A program made the translations under genes and the position numbers. 64,000 nt of DNA from Litoditis marina (taxonomy: Eukaryota > Nematoda > Chromadorea > Rhabditida > Rhabditidae): the NCBI GenBank assembly GCA_964036275.1, contig OZ038434.1:9939060-10003059 (forward strand). Reading direction: 5' to 3'. Shown piece by piece: positions 21,500 to 33,147 of this stretch. Under the pieces are notes generated by a model. The model made no database searches. It was given only the letters and a program-made list of their open reading frames with translations, and was not told where the DNA came from. The stretch's first letter is position 1. Each line of letters begins with the position of its first letter.

Positions 21500-22227
21500 G
21501 GTGATTCTTTATTGCAAAATGGCTGTTCGCCGTCTCTGCTTTGCATACGATCAAAGTTTTCAGCCATCTAAATGATGCTGAAGTTTCATCTGAATAAATA
21601 TTCTCTTACGCTCTATCGATGCAAACAATAATCTCTAGGTCATATTTATCCTTCATGATATCTTCTACGTGATAATAATATACGTCTAGTTCAATATACT
21701 TCTATCGACTATTTTTTTAATTTGAAACGGCAAAACACCATTCTGCGGACGTTTCCGTTGAAAAGAAGGGAACTACATCCAAAACAAGAAAGTACCTGTC
21801 GAAAACTACATCCGAGGTGTTACCAAGAAGAGAGATTAATACCAGATGCAATCCAATTTGGATTTTGCAGCTCAAAGGCAAGGTCTTCGTCTCCTGCAAT
21901 TATGAATTCAACAGAAAGTGACACCATCGCTCATTCTGTTTTTGTAAGAGTTCTATAATCACCTCAAATTTCACGCCATAACTTGGCTTAAAATTGACCG
22001 ATTTTATTCAAATTTCTACCACAGGTTAATAATAATAAACTTTATCAGTATAGTGATGGACAAACAATGAGTTACGAATTTAAACCATATGAACTGATAT
22101 TTGAGAAAATAAAGAAAAAGAAAAACTAGTACATACGCAAGTTGCTAATTTGTTGAAGGTTGGAAATGAAGTATAGAAAATTTGCGAATTATTACAAAAT
22201 GTGATTTGCATATTTGCTCTTTTTTAA
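21500..22227. other. Upstream region of minus-strand gene
   Basis: AT-rich, with one candidate minus-strand exon (about 21896-21847, after ATTGCAG, before GTATTA). Nothing else is supported. The junction with copy B is at or before 22228 and has no visible repeat at it. Confidence 0.4.
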
Positions 22228-22666
22228 AGAAAAACTAAAAAAAAATGGAGGCGCGCATTAGCCGGATCAAAGACAAATCACGCACAGCGCTTCGCGCTGC
22301 GCGCGATTCAGTTGTCACATCAAGCCAACTGTCACTCGAATTATCCGATTTTACAAGATCAATAAATTCTCATGATACAAGCTAGAAGCAGGTTGAGGGG
22401 TCAATGGCGCCACGCCGTTGAGAAGACTTATGCTTCAACTTTCAAAGTATTATAATTATCAGCAACTTCTCGTGCACTGTCTCAATGGTCTCAAAAACAT
22501 GACTGAAACTCACTGTTATGAGGGCCGAGGTCGGGGTGAAACGTCCTTTTGTCATTTTTTTCTGAAAATATCGTTTGTCTGATAGGTTTTCAGGTTACAG
22601 TTTCACATAAAACTTGTACACAAAATTTGAAAAAAAAAAGCCACGAAAAAAATAAAGCTTGCTCAC

Positions 22667-23262
22667 AGCTCTTCCTAGGTCCTTGAACAGCTTGTTTTTC
22701 TTGCCTTCGCGAAAAGTCGGCTCCTCTGAATTCGACGGTCTGGTAATCTAAAAGAAAAATATTATAGAAAAGTTCGATATAGTTTAACTTACAGCGGTAG
22801 CGAAAATATATGATTATTCAGTCATCACATCAATTATGTGGGCCAAAATTTCTACCGGCAATTAACGGAATCAAATTACAAACATGATTGGACAAGGAAG
22901 CTTTCCAAAGTTTTCTGTTTTTGAGGTCCTGAGATAGTGAAAAAAATTTTTAACCCTGCCAGTTAACCTCAACTCAACGAAAAACGCGGTTAAATAAATA
23001 ATTCGCCTGAAATAGTACAGGACCTAAGAAAAAACTGAAATATTGTTTCTCGAAATTAGACGGCTTGGAACTTTTGTCAACGCAGTGTATCTACACTTTT
23101 TAATAAGTACACATTTTCATGAAAACAATGCAAATTACCCTGTTTGAAGCACGAATCAGCACCAGAGCAAGAGAGGAGGTGAAAACGGACAGGTAGATCA
23201 CGATAGGAACGTTGTTGAGCAGCCATATCTGTGAAAGAAATAGTTTTAGTACCATTGAGATG

Positions 23263-23318
<56 letters not shown>

Positions 23319-25947
23319 GAGAGAAAAAGATAGAGAGAGAGAAAAAGATAGAGAGAGACTACCAGAATGAAAGGTTGGTAGAGAGAAGGAGGGAGAAAGA
23401 AGAAAAGAAGAGAGAGTGAAAGGAAGAGCACGAGAAATAAAAGGAGAGATACTACGAGAATGACAGGTTGACAGAGAGAAATAGAGAGAGAGGGAAAAAG
23501 AGACAAAGAAAGCGAGAAAGAGGGAGACAGAGAAATAGAGAGAGATAGGGGGAAAATTGTACAATTGCCCCCCCCCCCTCACCTTAAGTCCCCCCCCGTA
23601 GTACTATCACCCCCCTCCCAATACGATTCCCTATAGAGAGGGGGGTGATTGTAAATGGGGGGTGATTGTAAATGGGGGGTAATTGTACAATGTCGACGTT
23701 TAACAATCACCCCCCACAATACAAAATGGGGGGTAATAGTACAACCCCGGACCTGTTTAACAATCGCCCCCCACTCAATCCAAACCTGCAGTAAAGAAGG
23801 ACGTTGTACAATCACCCCCCCTAGGGGTGGGGGCGATTGTACTACGGCTCGGATTCCAACCTATTTCGGCTCAAGGGGGGAACGATTGTACAATAAACCC
23901 GAGATAGGCAGAAAGAATCTTCACTCACCATAAATTGCTTGAGATCCATCAATAGTGAAAAGTGGCAGACTTCCGGAACGATAGACGTGGATAGACTTCG
24001 TAGAAGTCCTGAAACACACAGTCTATTTGGCGATACTTTCCTGTACACGCGCTTAAACAGGTGAACAGAGTGAGATAACGTGTGCACGACCAGTTCGACC
24101 GTCAGTGGAAAACTGCCTATTACAATTAACTATAGAATATAGAGGAGACACGTTATATAAAAATTGTATTCATTGCAGAACACAAAAGGTTGGCAATATA
24201 AGTCTATTATAATAAAAATAATTATATGAGCAGTTGTTAAAGAAGGACGATTATGTGGTCCAATCGCAACGCTTCAGTCCTTTAAACCGCAATATATTTT
24301 TCAATTGCAGTTTAAAGGACCGATGTAACGGGATTGGTCCACATAATCGTCCTTCTTTAATGAGTGAGAGACAACCAAAGAGAGCAAGTAGACAAGAGCG
24401 TGTACCATGGTCAGTGTAGGTAGAAGAGTGAGCTCTTCTTGTCTTCTTTCCACGTGTCAACAGCGCATTAACATGTTTCGCTCATACGTGCACAGTCGCT
24501 ATGCTAATCACCTGCGAACGTGCAGTATACTTAAGTTTTTAGCTCTTATAATAATCATTATAGATTAGAACAGCGATCTAGCATAGCGCTTATAATAACT
24601 CGGCAGGTTTTGTGTCAGTGACAGCCACCGACGTGAACGCCAAAACAGTCGAAAAACTCACCGACTGTCGAAATTCCTGAATCAGGCTCCGACATGTCGC
24701 GACGGCGGGAAAAATTATTCAAATTTTTTCAGTTATACCCTCATTTATATCAGAAAATTCTCGCTATTGTGAGAGAAAAGAGGAATGGTGATCATTTTTA
24801 TATGTACTTCCTAGCTTATTTGATAATTGGAGGTGAATTTGACATATTTCACTCAATTTAACACGATTTCCCTAGTATATACCGAATTTCACTCGGTTGT
24901 AGTTCGTTTCTGACAGTTTTTCTGAAAGTAGTAGTTGCTAACGATGAAAGTATGTAAACAGAATATGTAATCAACGTTTATATAGCACGATAGTATGAAG
25001 TATTGACTGATAAAAGATGAATATAAGCTGTACGGGTTCGCGACGCCCAATACAATCACCAAACAGTTAATAGTGGTGTTTTTCATTATCGATTATGAGT
25101 GTTAGAATTTCGTATTCTTCGAACAATTGAGTGGAGAGGGGTAGAATGAATGGTCAACTTCGATAAACAAAAAGTGAATTCTCCTATAAACTCTCCATTC
25201 TCATTTTTAAAGTATTTTTTCGTCAAGTTTGACTTTTCACTCATTTTGGCATTTTGGCGAGTTTTAAGAGCTTTATATAAAAGTTATACTGAACCTATTT
25301 GAATCTGATCACTGCAGAATATCACACTATGTAGTCTCCATCGAGTTAAAGTTCATTAACATGAGCTTAGATACGTAATTATCAGTTTCAAGCCCGCGAT
25401 TCCGTTTGTGTCGCGACATGTCGGTGATTTCGACAGTCGGTGACCTGTCATTCGTCGCGTACCTTGCTGAGTTATTATAGATTAGCACAGCGCTTATAAT
25501 AATTATTATAGATTAGAACAGCGAGCTAGCATAGCGCTCATAATAATTATCATAGATTAGCATAGCGCGCTGTGCGACGAGACATTACGCAAATGAGGAG
25601 AAGTTAGATGGTTGTACAAAATGTCCATTCTGCTATTTGAAGCGATCGTACTGAACAAAATTGACAGTAACGATGTGAGGTGAACTTCCCGGCGCCAACT
25701 AGGGGGCGACTAGGAAAAGCTGATTTTGATCCGTCGTCGATTCAGAAATTGGGATAATTTTTCTGCGCGGAGAGTTTGAGTTTACTTCCCAAGCGTCGTT
25801 AACGATGGACTTGTACATGTTTGTTTTTTAAGCTGACCAAGACCTGACATAGGAACGTTGGGTCGGAAGCATATGGTGCGGAAAGGTAAAAACACTAACC
25901 CATAAGCCTTGTCCACCCAATATAGCCACCAGTCTCGCCATGAAACC
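22667..25947 (-). CDS. Candidate multi-exon membrane protein, copy B
   Basis: Counterpart of the gene at 439-2716, with exons 25947-25900, 24008-23929, 23228-23139 and 22747-22667. All splice sites and frames are retained. The intron between the first two now holds a 116-bp MITE and an 873-bp element. The last exon has TTT for TTC (synonymous) and Gly for Ser relative to copy A. Here the exon set is complete within the window, but still no start or stop codon was identified. Confidence 0.35.
23264..23900. repeat. GA-rich tract and G-tract/ATTGTACAAT repeat, copy B
   Basis: Counterpart of 1032-1660. The pure GA run is about 50 bases here, longer than in copy A, while several C/G homopolymers are shorter. 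Confidence 0.85.
24241..24356. mobile_element. 116-bp TTAA MITE inserted only in copy B
   Basis: Ends AGAAGGACGATTATGTGG and its reverse complement; TTAA at 24237-24240 and 24357-24360. Copy A has the uninterrupted site GTTGTTAATGAG with a single TTAA at the corresponding point, so this is a clean insertion with a 4-bp target duplication. Confidence 0.95.
24599..25471. mobile_element. 873-bp TIR element inserted only in copy B
   Basis: Ends are imperfect inverted repeats, CTCGGCAGGTTTTG.. and (reversed) CTCAGCAAGGTACG.., followed inside by a well-matched inverted block (CACCGACTGTCGAAAT and CGACATGTCGCGAC). Flanks join to give the copy-A sequence AATAA/TTATT exactly, with no target-site duplication visible. 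No transposase. The class is uncertain: the lack of a duplication is unusual for a TIR element and may reflect loss of bases at the junction. Confidence 0.8.
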
Positions 25948-26408
25948 CTGAAAAGTGGATTTACTTTTTAAAACATAGTTCAAGTTAAAAACACATGCTA
26001 AGAAGGGCTAATATTAAAACACTTTTCGGCCAAGTTCTTATGAGACGTTGAATCACCCAAATGTTATTTAAACTACGTAAATTGAAACTATTCAACGTAA
26101 TGGTTGATGAAAATGGGTGACTCCTGAACCCTTTTAACCAGATTTCGATGAAACCTTCCAATCGCCACAATTTGATATTAAATACGCAAAAATTGCCATC
26201 CAATCCGAAGTATAGTTTGCACATTTCCCAACTGGACTCTGGCAGCTTGCCAATGAATTTTCAATGCAGTTTTTGAACAAGTTGAAATACTTCTAAACAA
26301 TAGAGATTTTATTGCCCTTAGTTATAATTCATATTCACGATAACTTTCTACAAAATATATGCTTTCTTTAAATAACAGTCCCCCTTGGCACGCCGCCAAC
26401 GAGTCTAG

Positions 26409-26705
26409 TTGGGAAATGTGAGCACTATACCTGCCCTGAACTTTGAGCAACAGGCGATACAGCCTATGACGGACGATCAGATCAGCGATATATTGGAAAA
26501 AGAGAGAAAGAAAGAAAGAAGATCTTTAAAACAAAAACAAACTCACACAAGTCGGACATTGAAGGAGTCGCATGAAGGAAATCACAGTCGTCGGCTGCAC
26601 TTTGAAGTCGAGCACGTTGAGAATCTGAAAAAATCAATACGTATGGTATTCGAATTCGATGTGACTATATCTGAGTTTTGGTTTGATCTCTTCACACTAG
26701 TATAG
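26409..26705 (+). CDS. Unassigned 98-codon open frame, copy B
   Basis: Same translated peptide as 3178-3474. No function is suggested by the sequence. Confidence 0.15.
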   Translation: MGNVSTIPALNFEQQAIQPMTDDQISDILEKERKKERRSLKQKQTHTSRTLKESHEGNHSRRLHFEVEHVENLKKSIRMVFEFDVTISEFWFDLFTLV

Positions 26706-27755
26706 TTCGCGCCTGTCGACTGAGAAGCAGACTCAGAAAACGGTCAACATTTACATAGTTCATAGTACTATTTGAGCTTAGAGTATAATATTGGTTATTT
26801 TCTTGAACCAAATACGAGGTGAAATATTTCATTTGTCTTGAGCCCAAAAGACATAAATTAACGCCGTGATATTATCTATGTAGATAAGTTGCCTACCCTC
26901 TCGTGTAGATAGTTGTGGCAGATATCCCTGACTGAGACTCCGTCGAGTCTGATTTCTCCGCTGCTCGGCTCATAGAAGTGTTGAATGAGGGAGACAATCG
27001 ATGATTTTCCTCCACCACTGGGACCCACCAGAGCCACTGTTTCACCCGCACCCACCGTCAGGTTCAGGCCCTCAAACACACTGATCAAACTACAAAGTAC
27101 AAGACGTCTGTATCTTGTCCGTTGCTGAGTTGCGTAAAAATATTCTTAAGTCGCTGAAAACATAATACGACCACGACCACATGGCCAGAGATACATCTGA
27201 TTCTGATGTATTAGCTGCGGCTCCTCTTTCATTTAATAGCCCGGCATTTCGAGAATTTGAAAGGGTCGAGAAAATCGGGAACTTGTGAAAAAGTCAGATG
27301 AAGACACTTGAGAAAACGTATCTGAGAACATTAGAAATTAGAACGTACTCATACATTCTCACCACATAGGGTAAGAGGGTCAACGGTGGGAGTAGTTATC
27401 TTGAGGATTGGGTTCGTTGGGTCGAGATGCGTACGTGAAATAGACGTCATCCGATTCGATTTGTCCGTTCACAACCGGACGCACTTTTCCATTCAGAGGC
27501 ATTTCTGGCTCACGGAACATGTACTCGAAAACCTGATAAAAGGTTGTAAGGAATAACATACGACGCTGTCAAACCCAGTCTAGATGAACCCACGTCTGAC
27601 TCACTTTTCGCGATGCTCCTACAGCTTCCATGAGACCACAGAACACCCAACCGATTTGCTGGAATAAGAATATGAATGAAACCGGAATAACAGATACGAA
27701 TGAGACAGCCGAATGTTTCCTTGAGTGCATGTGTGTCGATCAGAAGTTGATAATA

Positions 27756-28103
27756 GCAAGTGCCGTAACTAGTTACGTATACAGTGTACTTAATTGCCAG
27801 TCTGCATATCTATTCACACTTCACTCCATTATAGATTGAACCTAGCATTCAACATACCTATAGTATTGTATTGTTCAACATCTTTTCGCTAATCAATAGG
27901 CTATATGCAATCTTTTCATCTAAGTGACTCATATATTACAGGCGCCGCCTACAATGAGGAGCCGAGAGGGACTTCTCCCCAGGCGAACCGAGCGAGATGG
28001 CAGCTCGTCTTTATTTTCTGTTATTTGTTCGATCTGTCACACGAATCAATTCTATCTCTGTGTTTTGTCATTATTGCGAGCTCGTAGGAATACCTACTCG
28101 CAC
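27756..28103 (+). repeat. 5' LTR
   Basis: Starts GCAAGTGC, carries the 14-bp palindrome CGTAACTAGTTACG, and ends TACTCGCAC. It does not begin with the usual TG or end with CA. Confidence 0.88.
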
Positions 28104-28111
28104 ACTCATAT

Positions 28112-28130
28112 TTGGTAGCAGCTCTGGTAA
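28112..28130 (+). promoter_or_regulatory. Putative primer-binding site
   Basis: TGGTAGCAGCTCTGG begins eight bases after the LTR. The TGG start fits pairing with a tRNA CCA end. The tRNA was not identified. Confidence 0.5.
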
Positions 28131-29244
28131 CTTTCCACCGACCCCTCTCTCTTTTCTCCTCTCGTAACCCACCCTCCCACCCTTAGTTATGTTTCTCTTT
28201 CCTTTAGTGTGTTTGACTCTCTTCGTGAGAGCGTCCCTTTGAGGCGCACCCCATTCACCTTTTGCGTTTTCTCTCAACGCCGTCCACGCAATTGGTGAAG
28301 CGCCCGAAAAAGTTGGCCTTACACTGGTTGCGTAGTGAGCTACGGTAAATGAGTACGTCCCTTTCAGCCCCGTTTTGTGTTGTTCCCTCCCGCTTGTTGT
28401 GTTTCAAGGTGGCATTGTCCCACAAGAGAATGATGATAGCTATCCGCTTTTACGATGCTCTCGTGGTTGTTCCTAAGTACTTTGGCGCCAATTTAGTACT
28501 TTGTGAATGATCTGTTTGCCCTAAAGCTTCTCGTCCCTGGTTATGGCGGTGGAGGTGGAACCCCTGGGTGGTTTTGCTGATCAGTGTGTGTTGTGTTAAC
28601 GGTGGTTAAAGGTACGAAAGGTGACCAATCAAAGTGTTTTGCCAATTTTTCCCTCAGATTAGCATTTTATGAACCTTCGCAGGTAGTCTTTTGCCCCTTC
28701 GTGGCAGCCCAATAAAACCCAAGTTGTAAGATAGTGCTGAAAAGTGTGCACTTCAGCGATGTTTTGCTGTGGGGTTTGGCATTTTAGTGAGTGGCCTGCT
28801 CTTTGTCTATTTTCCCTCGTTCAAATTCTATTCAAGTAGAGAGCGCGCGCAACATTTTCTCCCATGATTACAGTATTATCGCGCCGTTTTTATCTAAACA
28901 TTCGACTTTTCCCAGACATAGGACGAGTTGTAACAAAAACATTGGCAACATTTTTTGCGGAGATGGATAGATTAACAGAAAAGCCCCGCCTACAAAATGT
29001 TACCATCCCTCATTCCCCCATACAAACCAAAGAGGAAGGCTACTCCTTCAGCTTTGGAAAGTTTGCAGTTTACTTCAGTTGTCAGCCGCTCATATTATCT
29101 GCTTTTATATTTAGCTGGTAATACCTCGCCTTAGCCGAGAACTCCCCCCTTCCACCGAGCCTTTAAGGTAGGTTCACTGTTGGTGCCTCGAGCACAAGTT
29201 AGTATTCGTATTTCTCCTGCCTTAGTCCAGGACTCACTTACCCC
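28131..29244 (+). other. Untranslated leader of the retrotransposon
   Basis: About 1.1 kb without a long frame between the primer-binding site and the Gag start. Likely holds packaging and dimerisation signals, none of which can be pinpointed by eye. Confidence 0.5.
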
Positions 29245-31365
29245 ATGGAGGCACTAAGAAGATCCAATTCTGATCAGAACATTGCCCAGCAACAAAACAC
29301 GCTTTCGCGCCTCTTTGTAACTATGCAAGACATTGCTCCCGCTAAAGGTAAACACGTGAAACAACTACGCGACGCAACCATCTCAAGCTTCCGAAATCAA
29401 AGCGCAGCGATTGAACATTATGGAAACGCGACTAGGGACGATGCGCATCAGTTGCGTAACGAGGTGCAAACCCAAATCAATGATGCACTAGCGAACATAG
29501 CACAGCGTGTCGATAACGCACCACAGGTTAACGTTTTCGGTCCCTTAGTGTCCCAACAATCCTCACCACTCTCTTCCTACACCGGCAAAACAGGAGCCGA
29601 CTTTCGCAATTGGCTCAGACGCTTTGAAGACGTCGTAGCTGTCGCTCAACCGCAAATTGCCGATGGAGACAAAATAAAAACTCTCCTTGCTTTTCTAGAT
29701 CAAACCGCCCGGGATCGAGCCGAAGAACTGATGACGGCAAATACTACATACGACGAACTGGTCACTGGATTGAAGAACGCTTTCGACGACCCGCAGCGCA
29801 AGGAGATCGCCAGACAGCAGCTGAGACAGATCAGACAGAGACAAGGTGAGTGCATTGAGGACTATAGTAATCGCGTAAAAGCCTTAGCAAGACTTGCAAC
29901 TACGGGTGAAACCCGTGCAATCACAGAAGAAAAGTGTCAAGAAGCTTTTGTTGAGGGTCTTAACTTCGATATACGTTTTCACGTTAAGGCTGCTTCTCCT
30001 AACTCGTTCCAGGAAGCGGTTAACCGCGCCTTGCATTTTGAAAACTTGTTAGGTGAGGTCACTCGCGCTGGGACAATTACCCCAGGCAATTCAGAAGTTT
30101 CGCAAGCTCTAGTTAACCTCTTCCAAAACATGAGCCACAGGGACTCCACTCCTAACCAGGTGCAAAGTCAACCCAATAGGCGCGATAACAGTTATCAAAA
30201 TCCCTCTAATAATAGACAACAAAATGCACCACCCGCCTTCGACGGGCCTCCAAACACACAACACGGCGGTAGAAACTTTGGTAACAACCGCAGGAAGGGT
30301 AGATACCAAGGCGGAAACGGGGAAAGAACCCCCCTTGGCAACATCAGGTGCTATAGATGTGGCCATGTAGGACATTATCAATGGCACTGTCCATTCGACA
30401 ATATCCCGACCAATCTGACACCACCTAACCAACAGAACCAACAGGTTACTAACCAAAGGCAATATAATCCCTTTCAGCAACACCAGCAGCCATCAACAAC
30501 TATGGTAGTGGAACCAACCAGCCCGGCAAGGACCGAAGAAGTGAAGCAGCTTCTGGCACACAACCTGGCCGTAGAGGAGGAACTAGCAGCATCCTCGCGT
30601 CGAGTGAAGGCCCTCCTTGAACGTAACCAGCAACTCGCCGACGACGCAAACCAGGGAGGGAGCTCTCAGGTTAGTATCAGAACTTTTATGCCTCTTCTAT
30701 TAATAGTTGCGCTTTCATTCCTCCCCTCAACGGAAGCCGCTTCTTTGACTCAAGTTGATTCGCGCTTCCCTTCATCCTTGCCTAGTTCATTGGTGTACAT
30801 GTTTTTGATTCTCATTGTTCAGGCATTTTCTCGAATCGTTCTCAATCTACTCACAATGCTGACACATATGTCTGTAATTTTGGCACGCAACATTCCTTTC
30901 CTATTGTCCCTTCGAGGCAACTCTCCTACCAGATGTCTTTTGTTGATTTTGTGCTGCATCACGCCTTCTCAAGCGCAGAACCCTCTAATCTGTCATAATC
31001 GCGCAACTACAACCTTCTGGAATATTCCAACAAACTATAATTGCTCTCATTTTGATATTCCGGCTACGGCAAAAGCCAAGTCTCTCTCCTTGAACATTTG
31101 GCGACCTTATACTGTGCAATACGAAACTAAAGCCCATGTGTGTCGTATAATCACGCAAACTATCCGTTTTTCCGTATCTTTAATCGGCTCACGCAAATTT
31201 TCTACTCAAAGCCTCCATCATACGGTAACCGCTGAGAAGTGTCAATTAATGACAACCCACCACAAATGTAGTTTTGTTTGGCGAATTCGCATATTGACGC
31301 GGTCTCGCGCACTTTTAACCCTCATGTTATTGACCTCATTGTCGAGCCTCTGTATTTTGTCTTGA
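29245..31365 (+). CDS. Gag fused in frame to Env-like region
   Basis: An unbroken 706-codon frame. Residues about 95-270 form a retrotransposon Gag core (DFRNWLRRFE at 119-128). A Gln/Asn/Pro-rich stretch and one CCHC zinc knuckle (CYRCGHVGHYQWHC, 369-382) follow, fitting particle assembly and RNA binding. After about residue 480 the character changes: a hydrophobic leader (from Met 482), further hydrophobic segments, then a Cys-containing region resembling the envelope-like glycoproteins of nematode retroelements that have been related to phlebovirus glycoproteins. The frame stops before a complete envelope protein and the usual transmembrane tail. All Pol domains that should separate Gag from Env are missing. 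Codon use is even across the junction near residue 475. The Gag call is firm; the Env call rests on pattern resemblance. Confidence 0.85.
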   Translation: MEALRRSNSDQNIAQQQNTLSRLFVTMQDIAPAKGKHVKQLRDATISSFRNQSAAIEHYGNATRDDAHQLRNEVQTQINDALANIAQRVDNAPQVNVFGPLVSQQSSPLSSYTGKTGADFRNWLRRFEDVVAVAQPQIADGDKIKTLLAFLDQTARDRAEELMTANTTYDELVTGLKNAFDDPQRKEIARQQLRQIRQRQGECIEDYSNRVKALARLATTGETRAITEEKCQEAFVEGLNFDIRFHVKAASPNSFQEAVNRALHFENLLGEVTRAGTITPGNSEVSQALVNLFQNMSHRDSTPNQVQSQPNRRDNSYQNPSNNRQQNAPPAFDGPPNTQHGGRNFGNNRRKGRYQGGNGERTPLGNIRCYRCGHVGHYQWHCPFDNIPTNLTPPNQQNQQVTNQRQYNPFQQHQQPSTTMVVEPTSPARTEEVKQLLAHNLAVEEELAASSRRVKALLERNQQLADDANQGGSSQVSIRTFMPLLLIVALSFLPSTEAASLTQVDSRFPSSLPSSLVYMFLILIVQAFSRIVLNLLTMLTHMSVILARNIPFLLSLRGNSPTRCLLLILCCITPSQAQNPLICHNRATTTFWNIPTNYNCSHFDIPATAKAKSLSLNIWRPYTVQYETKAHVCRIITQTIRFSVSLIGSRKFSTQSLHHTVTAEKCQLMTTHHKCSFVWRIRILTRSRALLTLMLLTSLSSLCILS

Positions 31366-32113
31366 ATTGTAAAATTATGAACTCATGAGATTTTCAAGCA
31401 GTTACAACAAAAATCAAAAACTGTTTTTATTTTTGTTAGCGCGGTTCGCACTCTTCTCGACCCTTTGTGTCGACTTTACTGCCACCTCAATAATTTAGTT
31501 GAATCCAAGTCACAAATTACAACTTTAACTTTGATCTTCTCAATGCAGCACAAACTTACATTGAACGTTTGTTTGTCTTCTTTTTCTGTAAACCCATGTA
31601 AGACAAAGTTTAGTAGAATGTCTAGTAGTTTGAACTTATGCATTCACGTTACGACTATGCTTAATCTTATCTTCTTCTAAATATGAAGACGCCAAGCTGT
31701 GGCCGGTTTGCAGAAAATAATAGTTAGTGGACCGAAATAGATATTTTCTGACTCATCTGTATCATACCGTAACGACGCCTTCTAATTATTTTGTCAACAC
31801 CAACGCTGAGAATTTAGTGGTAAATCAATAGGAATTTCGCCGAGAATTCATTCTCCTATGTAAATAATATATACTTACTCAATTTACCGTTTCTATCATC
31901 CCTTTCCATCTGAATCTGCAAATGATATGATATGTGGTACAATCAACAAAAGAATATTAATCGAGTAGTTCATTATTTTCAAGTGATCTCAGTAGCCGAA
32001 AATTTTCGTAAAACAATCATAAAGATGATGCCAGATCATGCTACACACACGCTGGTCAATTTTTTCTCTGTCAATTTACGTCCAGGGTCGGACTGCCCCT
32101 GAAGGTGGGAGGC
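31366..32113 (+). other. Non-coding 3' part of retrotransposon with purine tract
   Basis: No long frame; probably decayed or deleted envelope sequence. A purine-rich GAAGGTGGGAGG at 32101-32112 just before LTR 2 is a likely polypurine tract. Confidence 0.6.
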
Positions 32114-32465
32114 GCAAGTGCCGTAACTAGTTACGTCATATCACAGTGTACTTAATTGCCAGTCTGCATATCTATTCACACTTCACTCCATTATAGATTG
32201 AACCTAGCATTCAACATACTTATAGTATTGTATTGTTCAACATCTTTTCGCTAATCAATAGGCTATATGCAATCTTTTCATCTAAGTGACTCATATATTA
32301 CAGGCGCCGCCTACAATGAGGAGCCGAGAGGGACTTCTCCCCAGGCGAACCGAGCGAGATGGCAGCTCGTCTTTATTTTCTGTTATTTGTTCGATCTGTC
32401 ACACGAATCAATTCTATCTCTGTGTTTTGTCATTATTGCGAGCTCGTAGGAATACCTACTCGCAC
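32114..32465 (+). repeat. 3' LTR
   Basis: Same as the 5' LTR except for four extra bases (CATATCACAG for ATACAG after AGTTACGT) and a few substitutions. Confidence 0.9.
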
Positions 32466-33147
32466 GTAATTAAAGGGGAACATTTGGTCCACACACCAGC
32501 CGGGTGTGAGTGGTTTACAGGAAAAAACCCGTTGATTGATTGAAATATGGCAAACTTCATTATTTTGCAAACGAAAGGTGAAAGGGTACGTTACCGGTGT
32601 TTTTTTCTGACTAATTGGACAGCGTCAATCTTTGACAATGACAAATAATGTAAGATGATCACCGTTACAAACCTATCCTTGTACCAAAGATACGTGAATG
32701 AACGAAAATTAAAATATAAAATCTTACTGAAGTACGATTTTGTCATTTGTGCTTGAAAAACGAGTACAGTTTGCCATTTTGTGTACGAAATGAAACAGAC
32801 TCACTGCCAGATTATCTCCCAGTTGAAGTTGGTACAACATGAAGGTGATCAGCTGACCGGCAGAAAGTTTACCTGAATTAGTATATACTCATTTCAGCTT
32901 ATTCTGAATCGAAGTTTGATATGATAACTTACTCATAGAATATCATGTCAAATTGATACACCAAGCTTACCTCTGCTATTCTACTATTTGAATTTCTATT
33001 TTAAAGTATGGCAATCAGTATTATTTAGGTAATACTTGAAGTTATCGTTCGGTGTGCAGTAATGAATCAAAAATGTTCGTTGATCTTCTTCCGTTCACAC
33101 CAACTCACCATCCATGACAAGATGTCCTCCATAGAACAAAACGGCAA

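Larger units (their letters stand above)
27755..32466 (+). mobile_element. LTR retrotransposon, Gag-Env type, lacking Pol
   Basis: Long terminal repeats of 348 and 352 bp bound a 4.7-kb element flanked by TAAT (27751-27754 and 32467-32470). Copy A has the single uninterrupted site GATAATTAAAGG. The LTRs differ by a 4-base indel and a few substitutions, so insertion is recent. A primer-binding site follows LTR 1 and a purine tract precedes LTR 2. The only long frame encodes Gag fused to an Env-like region; no protease, reverse transcriptase, RNase H or integrase is present. It would depend on enzymes from another element. A Ty3-type Gag is suggested by the Gag core, but the superfamily is not certain. 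Confidence 0.92.
26897..33140 (-). pseudogene. Truncated ABC half-transporter, copy B
   Basis: Counterpart of 3666-5193: exons 33140-33109, 32872-32805, 27658-27605, 27532-27400 and 27080-26897. The LTR retrotransposon sits in the intron between the second and third of these. Within the Walker A exon, Met in copy A (GGGKSSM) is Ile here. The TGTG frame problem at the acceptor of the last exon and the missing ends are the same in both copies. Confidence 0.8.

Noticed and set aside
21299..21571. A plus-strand exon
   Set aside because: The minus strand has better splice sites (CTTTCAG acceptor and GTGAGT donor) around an open frame at the same place.
27905..28118. Short coding frames inside the LTR
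   Set aside because: They occur identically in both LTRs with no start context or family match.
30109..30483. A minus-strand 124-codon gene
   Set aside because: It is the reverse shadow of the Gag frame.
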